Source: Paraglaciecola sp. MB-3u-78 (GTDB taxonomy: Bacteria; Pseudomonadota; Gammaproteobacteria; Enterobacterales; Alteromonadaceae). From it: DNA of 64,000 nt. Each line of letters begins with the position of its first letter. Position 1 is the first letter of the stretch. The DNA is taken from contig NZ_PJCF01000004.1 in assembly GCF_002835935.1 (NCBI RefSeq), positions 496,001 to 560,000 on the forward strand, given 5' to 3'. The notes beneath the pieces are model-generated. The model did not search any database. It was given only the letters and a program-made list of their open reading frames with translations, and was not told the DNA's origin. Positions 9,533 through 20,052 of this stretch are shown in pieces. The translations under genes and the position numbers were made by a program.

Positions 9533-10338
9533 TTAGCTCTATACCAGCGCTTACCAACAATAAGGCTAATAAAATCAGAAAACACGTTTATTGAAATAGT
9601 CAGTACTTCACCTGACAAACATTAATCATAGAACTTAACCAAGTCTGGTATAGAGCTATGCGCTAGTTTTAGACATTACAGCCTCAGGCACCAGCCTCTC
9701 TTGCAAATACATAATAGCAATCTCTATGCTTCCGAAAACCTTTACAATCTTGTTTTCGACTTCTTTTTTGCTTCTTTATCCATATCAGATTGAAGCAGTT
9801 GAAGCCAAGTTATGACTAATATGACGGGGGGTATTGCATGATGCTCGTCCGTGAGTTCGTTTAATAATAAACATAGCTCACGAACTAGGGTATTCAAGTA
9901 AACTCAAGTATCTTAAATCCGTATGATTTTCGCGCCACTCAGACTCAAAAGTGCCATTTGTAGAAATTGAGAAGGACTAAGTTGACAGGCAGCTTCGAGC
10001 GCAGACTGTGTGAAAAATATTGAACACCTTTTGAGCTAATACCGTGCAATCAACATCATTGCTGACATGCCATCAAATGCTTCCCTTTTATTGCATTATC
10101 AGCACAAATGAAGCGATGGCAGAGCCCGCGGATGGCGCGCAAACATGACCGCCTATTTCATCCACCTTTAGCCAAATCAATAATTGTCAGGTTTTTTTAC
10201 ACATATTAACGCCCTTTAAAGTGTTAAATCCCCTTCAGCTCAGTGTTTGATATTTAATCCCAATGCATATGTCAATTTCTTTTACACTTTTAGTTTATAA
10301 GGCAGGCCATAACCGCTGGAGACCCTGTGCTTTCGAGG
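9533..10338. other. Intergenic stretch
   Basis: No gene is supported. On the minus strand around 9663-9780 a short frame reads KKEVENKIVKVFGSIEIAIM..., which is protein-like but starts just after a stop and has no start codon, so it may be a gene tail. The right end holds the leader and promoter region of the PEP-CTERM gene. Confidence 0.4.
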
Positions 10339-10356
10339 TTGGTATATTTTTTGCAT
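10339..10356 (+). promoter_or_regulatory. Sigma-54-type promoter of PEP-CTERM gene
   Basis: TTGGTATATTTTTTGCAT has the invariant GG and GC separated by exactly 10 bases, the -24/-12 pattern of sigma-54 promoters. It lies about 75 bp upstream of the PEP-CTERM start. PEP-CTERM genes are known to be controlled by the PrsK/PrsR sigma-54 system in several bacteria, which supports this reading. Confidence 0.6.
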
Positions 10357-10430
10357 GATGTTTTTAATCAGGTAATACATCTGATAGATAACGCACACAC
10401 GCTAACAACTAAAGAGAGAGATTTTTACTC

Positions 10431-11002
10431 ATGTTTCGTTCAATTATTTGCACAGTATTACTTAGTACCTTCGCCTCGACTGCAGGAGCCGTTATTATCG
10501 ATTTCGAGAGCGCTTTGACCTTCCCATACACAGAGGATGGCTTCTTGTTCCAACAAACTGCGGGCTCTTCATTTAGTTTCTCAGCCAATGGTAATCCTAG
10601 TACTTCATTTGATGGTGGCTCAGTTATTCCGAACATAGGAGATACCGTTACTGTCACGCAAATTGGTGGTGGCCTATTCACTTTTGACAGTTTTGATGCT
10701 GCTTCATTTGTAGATAACTTTTCTACTACCAGATTTGATTTCTTTGGTATTGTGGCGGGTCACAGACAGAACTATTCGCAGATTTTTCTCTTAACGATTC
10801 AACCTGGGCGAATTTCACCCCACTTTTCGCAGCGGCCATCGACACGCTTTTTATCTCTGTTGACCAACAGGGATCCACGGCACTGGCCATGGACAATTTC
10901 AGTTTAACATCGGCGGTATCGGTGGTTCCAGCTCCCGTCACCCTCGCTATCTTCGGTCTTGGACTCGTTGGCCTTGGATGTTCACGCCGCAAGAAAGCGT
11001 AA
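10431..11002 (+). pseudogene. PEP-CTERM sorting-domain exported protein, frameshifted once
   Basis: The first part reads as a secreted protein with a signal peptide (MFRSIICTVLLSTFASTAGA) and a beta-rich body. At about 10758 the frame shifts by one base. Continuing in the next frame gives TELFADFSLNDSTWANF..., LAMDNFSLTSAVSVVPAP and the C-terminal signature VPAPVTLAIFGLGLVGLGC-SRRKKA: short motif, membrane helix and basic tail, as recognised by exosortase. With a single base restored the protein would be about 190 residues. This may be a real pseudogene, a phase-variable state or a sequencing error. The exosortase is not in the window. Confidence 0.8.
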
Positions 11003-11894
11003 ACAGGACTTCTAGTGAGGGCTTTTTATTGACCGTAATTTGACAATGCTAACGTCCGCTCCTACATGGCGAAGCGTACGATCAAACCAGTTTTATCGGA
11101 TAATAGCTACGACCGCAAATGGCTCCAGTGAGCGAGGAACGGTCGTAGCCCAAACTGAATATATTGTTAACTTTTTTGATATTTGTGGATGCTATCGGTC
11201 GGAATCCTAGTGGCAAGTTTTCCGACAAAGCGGTCATTAGCGCTAAGAATTTTATAGGTGTATTTTGCTACTAAACCCCATATTTAGGAACGTCTTCTAT
11301 CCGTCGGCCATCTGCCAATTGCAGACGTAGCCGATCAGTTCAGTGAACGTTCCCAATTAGCAGTTAGGAGACAGTCAAGTTTTGTATTTGCATTCTGCGG
11401 AGTCCCGCTACTTGCGTAATATATATTTTAAATACCGTAAAGCAGCCTAGGAAAAATGCTGTCTATTAAAATCATGTTTTAAAATCCCCGACTCTATGGT
11501 CATTACAAGATAAAAATGTTTGCTTGTAATCCATGCTACTGACGCCTTTTATGATACTCCTACAATCCATGGTGCTGAGTTATTCCACAACTCAGTTCGG
11601 GCTATCCAAATGCTAGATATCTGTAAAGATAAAAGTATGGCGACACAGGTCATTGTCGCTCTATGAAGGCGACCAAGGGTATGAAAGTCATAGAGCGCCA
11701 GAGCAATTAAAAACGGCGAAAACACTGACTTACCAAAACACAATCCTAACCACCAATACATAAACCCGAGATCTCAGATTTAGTTAACGTGGGTGTTTAT
11801 GTAAGTACTCTGGCTTATATATTTTGGATGTTTTGGTATTTTGTTGGTATTTTGAACTATATTTTGGATTTCTTGGCATTTTGGTATTTAGTTT
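11003..11894. other. Intergenic stretch with T-rich imperfect repeats
   Basis: No gene is supported. Around 11817-11894 the top strand has imperfect repeats of a TATATTTTGGAT/TTTTGGTATTTT type. A minus-strand frame at 11549-11761 has no recognisable content. The rest looks like decayed or non-coding accessory DNA. Confidence 0.4.
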
Positions 11895-12031
11895 ATATCT
11901 CGTTTGAAAGGATATAATCAGCAGGTATTGTTATCCAAATTAAAGAAACAAGTTGTTGTTTTGAGTACGATGAGGCTCAGAAAACTTTAGATTTAGTTAA
12001 AAAAATTTTATCGATAAATTAGTGATTGGTT
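11895..12031 (+). repeat. Decayed duplicate of the 3' end of the hybrid histidine kinase gene
   Basis: This 137-bp stretch matches 17096-17232, inside the last part of the kinase gene, at roughly 85% identity by eye (for example AGGTATTGTTATCCAAATTA in both). The copy carries indels and stops, so it is not translated. It lies about 360 bp upstream of the kinase start, and its sequence match stops abruptly on the left. Confidence 0.85.
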
Positions 12032-12049
12032 AGAGCGTAATGAGCAAGA

Positions 12050-12240
12050 GGAGGCAATAGAAGGCAAGAGGAACGGTTTAAATCACAGCACCATGCTCAA
12101 CGATTTCTTGCTTGTCACGAACTTGTGAATAATCTGTTACGATTAGGTCGAAACCTGATAAAGCAAAGAATTACAGAACTTTGCGTGAGCGACCGTTTAT
12201 TAAATGGGAAAGAGTAAGCTGTGTCCAAAATATGAAATAA
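12050..12240 (+). pseudogene. C-terminal fragment of a second IS6-family transposase
   Basis: Readable as ERFKSQHHAQRFLACHELVN then NLLRLGRNLIKQ, and ending VSCVQNMK. It parallels the C terminus of the remnant at 5136-5839 (SQGQAQRFLSSHGVVNNLFR, VSYVQNLA). Only the tail is left, with a frameshift in the middle. It lies directly between the decayed kinase 3' copy and the intact kinase. Confidence 0.75.
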
Positions 12241-12388
12241 TGTAGTACGAAGGTCATTAATTCTGCTTGATTTCGACAAGTTCATAATACCGTGGTTCTG
12301 TATAAGTAAAATTGTCAGGGTGCAAGGCTGCGTTCCACGTTTCTATGCGATGGTGACTGGTTTCTATTACAAAAAAGAGGATTTCTTG

Positions 12389-15300
12389 GTGGGTACTATG
12401 ATTGACAGTCTGAGCAAATTTATAGATAAAGGGCTTAAGCGTCAGATATTCTGCTTGACCGGATTCTTGAATTCACTCAGGTGCTGCTCCCTGCTTCTCT
12501 TGTTGACGGCAATTGCGCCGATTGTGAACGCACAGTCCCTGGATCTGAATTTCAGCAATGAGGAGCTGGCCTGGATTGCTGACAATCCAGTGATCCGCGT
12601 CCACAATGAAACCAACTGGCCGCCATACAACTTCAACGTTGATGGAGAGCCGACGGGGTTTTCAATCGACTATATGCGGCTATTGGCCAAGCAGGCCGGT
12701 CTGCAAGTCGAATTCGTGAGCGGCCCGGACTGGAATGAGTTCCTAGACATGATGCGTTCTGGCGATCTCGACGTGATGCTCAACATTGTCGATACACCTG
12801 AACGTCGCGAATTTCTGCTGTTTACCTCCCCTTACTCGATCACCTCGCCTGTACTTGCCATCCAGGAGCATGTAACTGGGATAGCTTCCTTAAATGACCT
12901 GGTTGGTCGAACGGTGTGCATACCGCAAGGTTCGTCGACCGAGGAGTTTCTGCGCCAAAATTATTCTGATTTAAACCTTCTACCATTAAACGATGCAACG
13001 GCCTGCCTGCATGCCGTCGCCGATGGTCGGGCGTTCGCTTCCGTCGGTGGATTTTCGATTCTGGATTACCTCATCAAATCAACCAAGGTGCCGGGCGTGA
13101 AAATCGCCAATATAGAAGTAGATCCAAACATGGCATCAGTCATGAGTATCGCGACCAGTATTGGTCAACCGTTGCTAAGAAATATACTACAGAAGGCGCT
13201 GGACAGCCTTGATCGAACTGCAGTCACTGACCTACGGCAACAATGGTTGGGTAGCCCGCCTGCTATTACGGGTGTCGGCAATCTCTCAATACTGTGGTGG
13301 CTGGTCGGAGGCGTGTTCGGTCTATTCTTATTATTGATGCTGCTGAACGTAATAAGCAAACGTTTTTCATCTGATTCTGGCGTGGTTTTACAAACGGGCA
13401 CATTACGCTTTCGGATCATCATATACAGTTCACTCAGCATTTTCGTGATTACTATCAGCATCATCGGCTGGTTTGCTTTGGCACAGATCAAAGGAAAAAT
13501 ATTGATGGACATGAAAAACAATCTGGAAAACGTGCTTATAACGACAAATCAACGACTTGAAATGTGGGTAGATTCGCGGGTTTCACTTCTCACTCAAGTC
13601 GCCAGAAATACCGAGCTGATTGCTGCAATCGATGGGTTACTGAGAATCAAAGTGAATCCCGATGCACTAACGCAATCCGAAGAACTAGCCACAACACGTT
13701 TAGTGCTAGCACAGTATCGGGAAGAGCTGGAACTTGGTTTTTTTATCATCAACCGGGAAGGGATCAGTGTCGGTTCAGCTAGGGATAACAATATTGGCAT
13801 TCAAAATCTGATTGCCGACCAGAGGCCTAAATTACTTGAACGTGTATTTGCAGGTGAGGCCGTATTTGTACCATCAATATACTCCGATGTGGTCATAGGC
13901 GACAAAGACATAGCACATTCAATAAGTATTTTCATTGCTGTGCCGATTAAGCGCAAGGATGGTAAAGTTATCGCAGCACTAACGATGCGTCTCGATCCTG
14001 CACAGGGTTTCACACGTGTAATGCAATTATCCAGAGTTGGCGAAAGCGGAGAAAGTTACGCCTTCGATCAAAATGGCACTTTGCTTTCTGGAAGTCGCTT
14101 TGAAGATGATTTGCGGCAGATAGGTTTGCTTGGCGAAGGTGAGTCGAGCATCATGAATATTCAGATTCGTGATCCGGGTGTGAATTTAACACAAGGTTTT
14201 CGCTCAGACGTCCCTCGGAAACAGCAGGCGATGACTTTAATGGCAGACAGTGCGATAGCTAGCAAAGTCAATTCTAGAAACCAACAATCTCCCGTGCAAA
14301 GTAACCTGATTGGATATGGTGACTATCGCGGCGTTCCAGTTTTTGGTGCTTGGTTATGGAATGGCAACCTTGGGATCGGTTTGACCAGTGAAATTGATGT
14401 CGATGAAGCATTATCCACCTATTTAACTGTACAACAGACTGCTTTTGGTGTTCTCGGTATCACGCTTTTCTTGGCGCTCGGAGGCATAGTTTTAATCCTA
14501 GTGACCGGTGAACGAACCAATAAGATATTGTTACGGGCTAGGGATGAGTTGGAAGATCGTGTTGAAGAACGTACTCAGGAATTGAAGAAGGCGACCAAAA
14601 AATCAGAGTTGATTCTGGAGAATGCTACTGATGGCATACTAACAATAGACGATCAGCAGCGTGTCGTAGGATTCAACCCTGCATGTGAGCAGATGTGGGG
14701 CTACGGTGCGGACGAAGTGCTAGGTCATGAAATTACAATGCTGATCCCGGAGTATGCCCGGAAAGATCATCTCGCAAACGTTCATAGGTTTCGGGACAGA
14801 ACCACTGCCGGTATCAGTCTGGAGAGCCGTGGGTTGAAACTGTTTGGCCTAACAAAGTCCGGTGTTGTTTTTCCAACCGAAGTTGGAATAACCAAAAATT
14901 TGATTGACGGCGAAATATTATATTCTGCTTTTATTAAGGACATAACCGATCGTGTAAAGGCAGACACTGAGATCCTCGAGGCAAAAAATGCAGCCGATGC
15001 TGCGAATCAGGCCAAGAGCGATTTTCTAGCCAATATGAGCCACGAGATCCGCACGCCAATGAATGCGATTATTGGTTTGTCTGACCTAGCACTACGCACG
15101 TCATTAACGCCTAAACAACAAGATTATCTTAACAAAGTTCATTCATCGGCAAATTCTTTATTAGGTATCATTAACGATATTCTCGATTTTTCTAAAATTG
15201 AAGCCGGTAAGCTTGATATGGAAGTGATCCCATTTTCATTGGATGAGGTTTTGGAAAGTCTGGCCACCATGATTAGCGTTAAAACTCAGGAAAAAGATCT

Positions 15301-17278
15301 GGAGCTTTTGTTTTCAAGAGCTTCTGATGTACCTGTAAACTTACTGGGCGATCCACTTCGTTTAGGGCAAATTTTGATAAATTTATCCAATAATGCGGTG
15401 AAGTTTACTGAAAGAGGAGAAATACTGTTAAGAATAAGTTTAGTCAATCAGAAAGCTGATAGAGCGACGATAAAGTTTTCGGTTGAAGACACCGGCATTG
15501 GCATGAGCCAAGAACAAATGGGTAAATTATTCCAATCCTTCTCTCAAGCGGATACCTCAACATCAAGAAAATATGGCGGCACAGGATTAGGCTTAACTAT
15601 TTCTAAACAACTGGTTGAAATGATGGGCGGTAAAATCTGGATTGAAAGTGAACCCGGCAAAGGAAGCAAATTTATTTTTGATATTCATTTAGACATCAAC
15701 CCTAATCCTCAGGATAAAAAGCTGTCTTCTGATCTTGACGGACTTAAAGTTCTTGTCGTCGATGATAATCCACATGCCAGAGAAATATTAGAGCAATATA
15801 TCAATGATTTTGGTTTAGAAGTTGAGTGTGTTGCGGCGGCTGAAGAAGCGTTTGAAAAATTAATAGGTGTTGACCAACCATTTGATTTAGTTCTTATGGA
15901 TTTCATTATGCCCAATGGAATGGACGGCGTGACCGCTACCAAACAGATAAAGCAAAAACTAAAATTAAAGAAAATACCTAAAGTTATATTGGTTACCGCT
16001 TATGGTTATGGTGATTATGCTGATATGGACGGTGTTTCTTTGTTAGACAACGAACTGAATAAACCCGTCAATCCATCACTGTTGTTAGATACCATCATGG
16101 AGACTTTTGGCCATCAAATACTTGGTAACGCCAAAGGAAGTAGGCAGAGCCTAGGTATTGACAAAGAAGCGTTAGATAAAATTCGCGGTGCAAAGATTCT
16201 TTTGGTTGAAGATAATGCGATTAATCAGCAGGTAGCGACTGAACTATTAGAGGCGGAGTTATTGGTCGTAGATGTCGCTAATAATGGAAAAGAGGCTGTT
16301 GAGGATTTCGAATTAAATAATTATGATTGTGTATTAATGGACGTTCAAATGCCCATTATGGACGGCTATACTGCGACCAAGTTGATCAGACAAAAGCAAC
16401 AATATGCAGATTTACCAATTTTGGCAATGACAGCAAATGCAACTCAAGAAGATAAAGAATCGGCTTTGGCCGCTGGCATGAATGACCATATTAGCAAACC
16501 CATTAATCCCACGGTTTTATTTAATACACTGGTTAAATGGATAAAACCCGGTGATAGGGAAATTCCTGAAACAATAAAAATTGATGAGAATAATACCCCA
16601 GAGGCTAATACTGACGGGATAGAACAGATCAGAGGCCTTTCAATAGAAGAAGGGCTTAAACATGTCAATGGCAATAAAAAACTATTAAATAAACTCATTA
16701 TGGATTTCTATAATGACTATCAAAATGTATTGCTGACGATTGAGCAAGCATTGTCGTTAGAAAATTTTGACGAAGTACAAAGAATCGCCCACACATTAAA
16801 AGGAATAGCTGGAACCATTGGCGCATTATCTGTTCAGGAGCAGGCTGGTAATCTTGAGCTCGCTATTAAAAATAACCAAAAGGAATTATTTGAGTCTACT
16901 TTGGAAGAATTGGTTGTTGTTTTACAGCCATTATTTGAGCAACTCAAATTAGTCGCAAGTAGCAACAGCCAACAAGCTGATGACTCAGAGGTTTATATTC
17001 TGGAAAGTGTTGAAACAGTCAGTGAAAAGATAACTGCATTAGCGCAGTTATTAGAAGAAATGGACCCTGACTCAGAGGAACAGACTGAAGACTTAATATC
17101 TAGTTTGAAAGGATATAATCAGAAGGTATTGTTATCCAAATTAAAGAAACAAGTTGCTGGTTTTGAGTACGAAGAAGCGCAGAAAATTTTAGACTTAGTT
17201 AAACAAAATATTATCGATAAATCAGAGGCTGGTTTGCGCCTAATGGACAATTCAGATGATGTTATTGATCCAATTTAA
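12389..17278 (+). CDS. Giant hybrid sensor histidine kinase (PBPb-Cache-like-PAS-HisKA-HATPase-REC-REC-HPt)
   Basis: About 1630 residues, BvgS/EvgS-like layout. After a signal/membrane segment comes a periplasmic solute-binding-type sensor ([20 protein letters not shown]), a membrane helix pair, a second extracytoplasmic sensor region resembling Cache, another helix (near nucleotide 14,470), a coiled coil, PAS, HisKA (phospho-His codon 15041, SHEIRTPMN), HATPase (N, G1 and G2 boxes; GGTGLGL), two receivers (Asp codons 15899 and 16340) and HPt (His codon 16790, [13 protein letters not shown]). All phosphorelay residues are present. I chose GTG at 12389 because AAGAGGA lies seven bases upstream; ATG at 12398 is the alternative. 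Base composition changes from G+C-richer to A+T-rich near the H-box, which suggests a chimera. Confidence 0.9.
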   Translation: MGTMIDSLSKFIDKGLKRQIFCLTGFLNSLRCCSLLLLLTAIAPIVNAQSLDLNFSNEELAWIADNPVIRVHNETNWPPYNFNVDGEPTGFSIDYMRLLAKQAGLQVEFVSGPDWNEFLDMMRSGDLDVMLNIVDTPERREFLLFTSPYSITSPVLAIQEHVTGIASLNDLVGRTVCIPQGSSTEEFLRQNYSDLNLLPLNDATACLHAVADGRAFASVGGFSILDYLIKSTKVPGVKIANIEVDPNMASVMSIATSIGQPLLRNILQKALDSLDRTAVTDLRQQWLGSPPAITGVGNLSILWWLVGGVFGLFLLLMLLNVISKRFSSDSGVVLQTGTLRFRIIIYSSLSIFVITISIIGWFALAQIKGKILMDMKNNLENVLITTNQRLEMWVDSRVSLLTQVARNTELIAAIDGLLRIKVNPDALTQSEELATTRLVLAQYREELELGFFIINREGISVGSARDNNIGIQNLIADQRPKLLERVFAGEAVFVPSIYSDVVIGDKDIAHSISIFIAVPIKRKDGKVIAALTMRLDPAQGFTRVMQLSRVGESGESYAFDQNGTLLSGSRFEDDLRQIGLLGEGESSIMNIQIRDPGVNLTQGFRSDVPRKQQAMTLMADSAIASKVNSRNQQSPVQSNLIGYGDYRGVPVFGAWLWNGNLGIGLTSEIDVDEALSTYLTVQQTAFGVLGITLFLALGGIVLILVTGERTNKILLRARDELEDRVEERTQELKKATKKSELILENATDGILTIDDQQRVVGFNPACEQMWGYGADEVLGHEITMLIPEYARKDHLANVHRFRDRTTAGISLESRGLKLFGLTKSGVVFPTEVGITKNLIDGEILYSAFIKDITDRVKADTEILEAKNAADAANQAKSDFLANMSHEIRTPMNAIIGLSDLALRTSLTPKQQDYLNKVHSSANSLLGIINDILDFSKIEAGKLDMEVIPFSLDEVLESLATMISVKTQEKDLELLFSRASDVPVNLLGDPLRLGQILINLSNNAVKFTERGEILLRISLVNQKADRATIKFSVEDTGIGMSQEQMGKLFQSFSQADTSTSRKYGGTGLGLTISKQLVEMMGGKIWIESEPGKGSKFIFDIHLDINPNPQDKKLSSDLDGLKVLVVDDNPHAREILEQYINDFGLEVECVAAAEEAFEKLIGVDQPFDLVLMDFIMPNGMDGVTATKQIKQKLKLKKIPKVILVTAYGYGDYADMDGVSLLDNELNKPVNPSLLLDTIMETFGHQILGNAKGSRQSLGIDKEALDKIRGAKILLVEDNAINQQVATELLEAELLVVDVANNGKEAVEDFELNNYDCVLMDVQMPIMDGYTATKLIRQKQQYADLPILAMTANATQEDKESALAAGMNDHISKPINPTVLFNTLVKWIKPGDREIPETIKIDENNTPEANTDGIEQIRGLSIEEGLKHVNGNKKLLNKLIMDFYNDYQNVLLTIEQALSLENFDEVQRIAHTLKGIAGTIGALSVQEQAGNLELAIKNNQKELFESTLEELVVVLQPLFEQLKLVASSNSQQADDSEVYILESVETVSEKITALAQLLEEMDPDSEEQTEDLISSLKGYNQKVLLSKLKKQVAGFEYEEAQKILDLVKQNIIDKSEAGLRLMDNSDDVIDPI

Positions 17279-17357
17279 ATCTTGTATTTGATGAAAATCA
17301 GACTAGATTTAACATTTACACTCACCTTTTAAATCATTGCTTTGGGGATAAATAAGA

Positions 17358-17828
17358 ATGAAAAATGGTAAAGATATTTGGATGCAGGCATCGGGCTCAG
17401 TTACCCAACGCATTAAACAGGATGATGTGGGTCAAGTGATCCACATTGATAAAATTGACGGTTCAAACGGTGTATTACTTGACCCCAAAACTGGTAGTTT
17501 CACGGTGGAATCTGACGGTGATTACCTTGTTGTTGCTGCACCACAGGTAGGGCGCGAAAATCCAGGCGACAACGCCAACTTTCGTTGCTGGCTGCGGGTA
17601 AATGGTGAAAACGTACCTGACAGCAATGTGCTGTTGAACCTGTTCCATGTAGACCTTAAAGACGTTATTGTCAGCCAGGGATTAGTCCACCTCAATGCCG
17701 GAGATGTTATTCAGGTCCTTATGGCAACCAATAACGCGGCTGCAGGTGTGGGTGTCGAAGCGATTCAACCTACACCAGATGAACCACTGGTGCCTTCCAT
17801 CATTTTCTCGATTGAGGCCTACGGTTAG
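17358..17828 (+). CDS. C1q/TNF-like jelly-roll domain protein
   Basis: 156 residues with no signal peptide or membrane segment. The pattern of beta-strands (GSFTVESDGDYLVVAAPQVG, FRCWLRVNGENVPDSNVLLN, VHLNAGDVIQVLMATNNAA and terminal PSIIFSIEAYG) resembles the C1q/TNF-like fold that forms trimers. This is a fold-level guess from spacing and the terminal aromatic strand. It sits 79 bp after the kinase and before the phosphatase, in the same direction, so it may be co-transcribed with them. Function unknown; it could be a ligand-binding partner of the signalling proteins. Confidence 0.55.
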   Translation: MKNGKDIWMQASGSVTQRIKQDDVGQVIHIDKIDGSNGVLLDPKTGSFTVESDGDYLVVAAPQVGRENPGDNANFRCWLRVNGENVPDSNVLLNLFHVDLKDVIVSQGLVHLNAGDVIQVLMATNNAAAGVGVEAIQPTPDEPLVPSIIFSIEAYG

Positions 17829-18007
17829 AAGTTTTTTCAGGTATTCCTCGGGTTTTAACAATTCAAGCACGCGATGCGGCCCTGTTCGGTTTATGCTCCA
17901 AGTGCATATTTACTTACCGTAAATTCGCGTTTTGTAAGGGGCTCGATTTACATCGGGCGTAGTGTGTTATAAAAAACATGAACGATAAATCAGTGGTGGG
18001 CTAGCGT

Positions 18008-19606
18008 GTGGTGGATAAAATCCAGAAGATATTAGTGGTCGATGATGAACGATTAAATATCAATGTGTTGGTTGAATTGTTAAAGCCATCTTATAAAATG
18101 ATGGCGGCAATAAATGGGCAGCAGGCGATAAAAGCAGCAAATTCTAACTCCCCACCTGATCTAATATTATTAGACATTATGATGCCTGAAATGGATGGTT
18201 ATGAGGTTTGTAAGCAATTAAAAAATGACCCTAAAACAAAAGATATCCCGATTATTTTTGTTACCGCAATGGGACAAGAAGAAAGTGAAGCTAAAGGTTT
18301 AGATTTAGGTGCTGCAGATTATTTAACAAAACCAATATCGCCAGCCATTGTAGAAGCCAGAGTTAAAACACAGTTAGCGTTAAAGCAAAGGCATGAAGAG
18401 TTAAAGTCAGCTTATAAAATCATTGAAGAACAAAAAAAACGCATGCAAAATGAGTTAGATGTTGGGCGGGAGATTCAATTAGCAATGGTTCCCAGCATTT
18501 TTCCAGCCAGTCACATGTATAATATTTACGCCTCATTAGAACCCGCAAGAGAAGTCGGTGGTGATTTCTATGATGTGTTTAATATAGATGAAGAACATGT
18601 TTGTTTTTGTGTAGGTGACGTATCTGGTAAAGGTGTTCCTGCAGCATTATTTATGGCTATGGCTAAGACGCTAATTAAATCCAGAGCTTCAAATGACCCT
18701 TCTACGGCAAGTATTGTTACACATGTTAATGATGAATTAAGTCAAGATAATGAGGGGTGCCTTTTTGTCACGTTATTTGTATGTATATTAAATACGCTTA
18801 CCGGAAAAGTATTAACTACCAACGCTGGACACAATCCACCCATTCTAAGACGCGCTAATGGCGTAATTGAGCTATTAAAGAGACTTGATGGACCGGTGGT
18901 AGCCGCAATAGAAGGTTTTGCCTACAAAGAAGGTTTTGTTCAGCTAAATAAGGGTGACTCTTTGTTGATATTTACTGATGGCGTGACAGAGGCAGATACC
19001 GCTCATGGTGAATTTTATGGTGATCCAAGATTAGTGAGCTTATTTGAAAATACCGAGAATCGTTCACCAAAACAAATGGTTGAACAGATACTTAGTGATG
19101 TGCATGAATTTGAAGGGCAAGGTCGTCAGGCTGATGATATTACCGTCATGGTATTAGATTACTTAGGCGAGATGCAAAGTGAGCAAGATAAAACTATTTC
19201 ATTTCAGGTCACTAATGCGTTAAATGAAATTGAAAAGGTTGTTGATTTATTTGATGAGTTTGCAACTAATAATAAAGTAAACCAAAAAGTAAAATCGACT
19301 ATTTCAATGGCACTTGATGATCTACTGACAAATGTAGTCAGTTATGGCTATAACGATGAACAGCAGCATAAAATCGGGGTGAGAATTTCAGTCGTTGAGA
19401 GTTCAATTGTCGTAGTAATTACAGACGATGGCATGCCTTTCAATCCTTTTCAAATGGAAAATCCAAATACAAAAGCATCCATTGAAGAAAGAGATATGGG
19501 AGGACTAGGTATTCATTTGGTTAAAAAGATGTTTGACCATGTTGCTTATCATAGAAATATTGAAAAAAATGTAGTGACTTTAGTAAAGCAGTTTACTGCT
19601 AAATAG
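18008..19606 (+). CDS. REC-SpoIIE/RsbU phosphatase-HATPase protein
   Basis: 532 residues in three domains. A receiver at 1-125 has phospho-acceptor Asp56 (DLILLDIMMPEMDGYE). A PP2C-type serine phosphatase at about 150-390 shows REVGGDFYDVF, VGDVSGKGVPAALFMA, FTDGVTEA and the terminal QADDITVMVL. An RsbW-like HATPase at about 400-532 has an N-box (MALDDLLTNVVSYGY) and G-box (GGLGIHLVKKMF). So one protein would join a phosphatase and an anti-sigma-type kinase, both acting on a STAS protein, under a receiver that the upstream kinase could phosphorylate. Start is GTG with only a weak ribosome binding site. The STAS target is the next gene. Confidence 0.9.
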   Translation: MVDKIQKILVVDDERLNINVLVELLKPSYKMMAAINGQQAIKAANSNSPPDLILLDIMMPEMDGYEVCKQLKNDPKTKDIPIIFVTAMGQEESEAKGLDLGAADYLTKPISPAIVEARVKTQLALKQRHEELKSAYKIIEEQKKRMQNELDVGREIQLAMVPSIFPASHMYNIYASLEPAREVGGDFYDVFNIDEEHVCFCVGDVSGKGVPAALFMAMAKTLIKSRASNDPSTASIVTHVNDELSQDNEGCLFVTLFVCILNTLTGKVLTTNAGHNPPILRRANGVIELLKRLDGPVVAAIEGFAYKEGFVQLNKGDSLLIFTDGVTEADTAHGEFYGDPRLVSLFENTENRSPKQMVEQILSDVHEFEGQGRQADDITVMVLDYLGEMQSEQDKTISFQVTNALNEIEKVVDLFDEFATNNKVNQKVKSTISMALDDLLTNVVSYGYNDEQQHKIGVRISVVESSIVVVITDDGMPFNPFQMENPNTKASIEERDMGGLGIHLVKKMFDHVAYHRNIEKNVVTLVKQFTAK

Positions 19607-19663
19607 AGTGTCGCAATAATACTAAATAAAGATTAATTAAACTTGAAGTATAAGAGGTAGTTT

Positions 19664-19999
19664 ATGAGCATGGAAACAAAAAAAGAACAAGGTGTGTTTG
19701 TTATTTCGCCTATAGGCCGTCTTGATACTAATACATCGCCTGATGCTGAAAGGTTGATTGTTGAAGCAATTGATAGTGGTGAAAAAAATGTCGTCATGGA
19801 CTATACATCCACTGAGTACATCTCAAGTGCAGGGTTACGAGTGGTCCTAAAAACTGCCAAATTACTCAAGCCTAAAGGCGGTGTTATCGTTGTTTGCAAT
19901 GGCAATGAACAAATAACTGAAGTTTTTGAAATAAGTGGATTTAGTGGCATGGTCGCTTCTTTTAATTCTCTAGAGGAAGCAGTAAGTTCATTAAACTAA
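19664..19999 (+). CDS. STAS-domain anti-sigma-factor antagonist
   Basis: 111-residue SpoIIAA/RsbV-type STAS domain. GRLDTNTSPDAERLI and VVMDYTSTEYISSAGLRVVL match the family; Ser55 in ISSAGL is the likely phosphorylation site. A good ribosome binding site (AGAGG) precedes the ATG. It lies 57 bp after the phosphatase/HATPase gene, so it is the natural substrate switched between phosphorylated and free forms. No sigma factor is encoded nearby, so the output may be something other than transcription. Confidence 0.92.
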   Translation: MSMETKKEQGVFVISPIGRLDTNTSPDAERLIVEAIDSGEKNVVMDYTSTEYISSAGLRVVLKTAKLLKPKGGVIVVCNGNEQITEVFEISGFSGMVASFNSLEEAVSSLN

Positions 20000-20052
20000 C
20001 CCCGTTATCCAAATACTAAAAAATTTGATTTTTTATTGGAGATAATTGTTCA

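Noticed and set aside
10300-10340. Cyclic-di-GMP riboswitch before the PEP-CTERM gene
   Set aside because: A GC-rich stretch with a possible loop is upstream of the sigma-54 site, so it would not be transcribed; motif match is poor.
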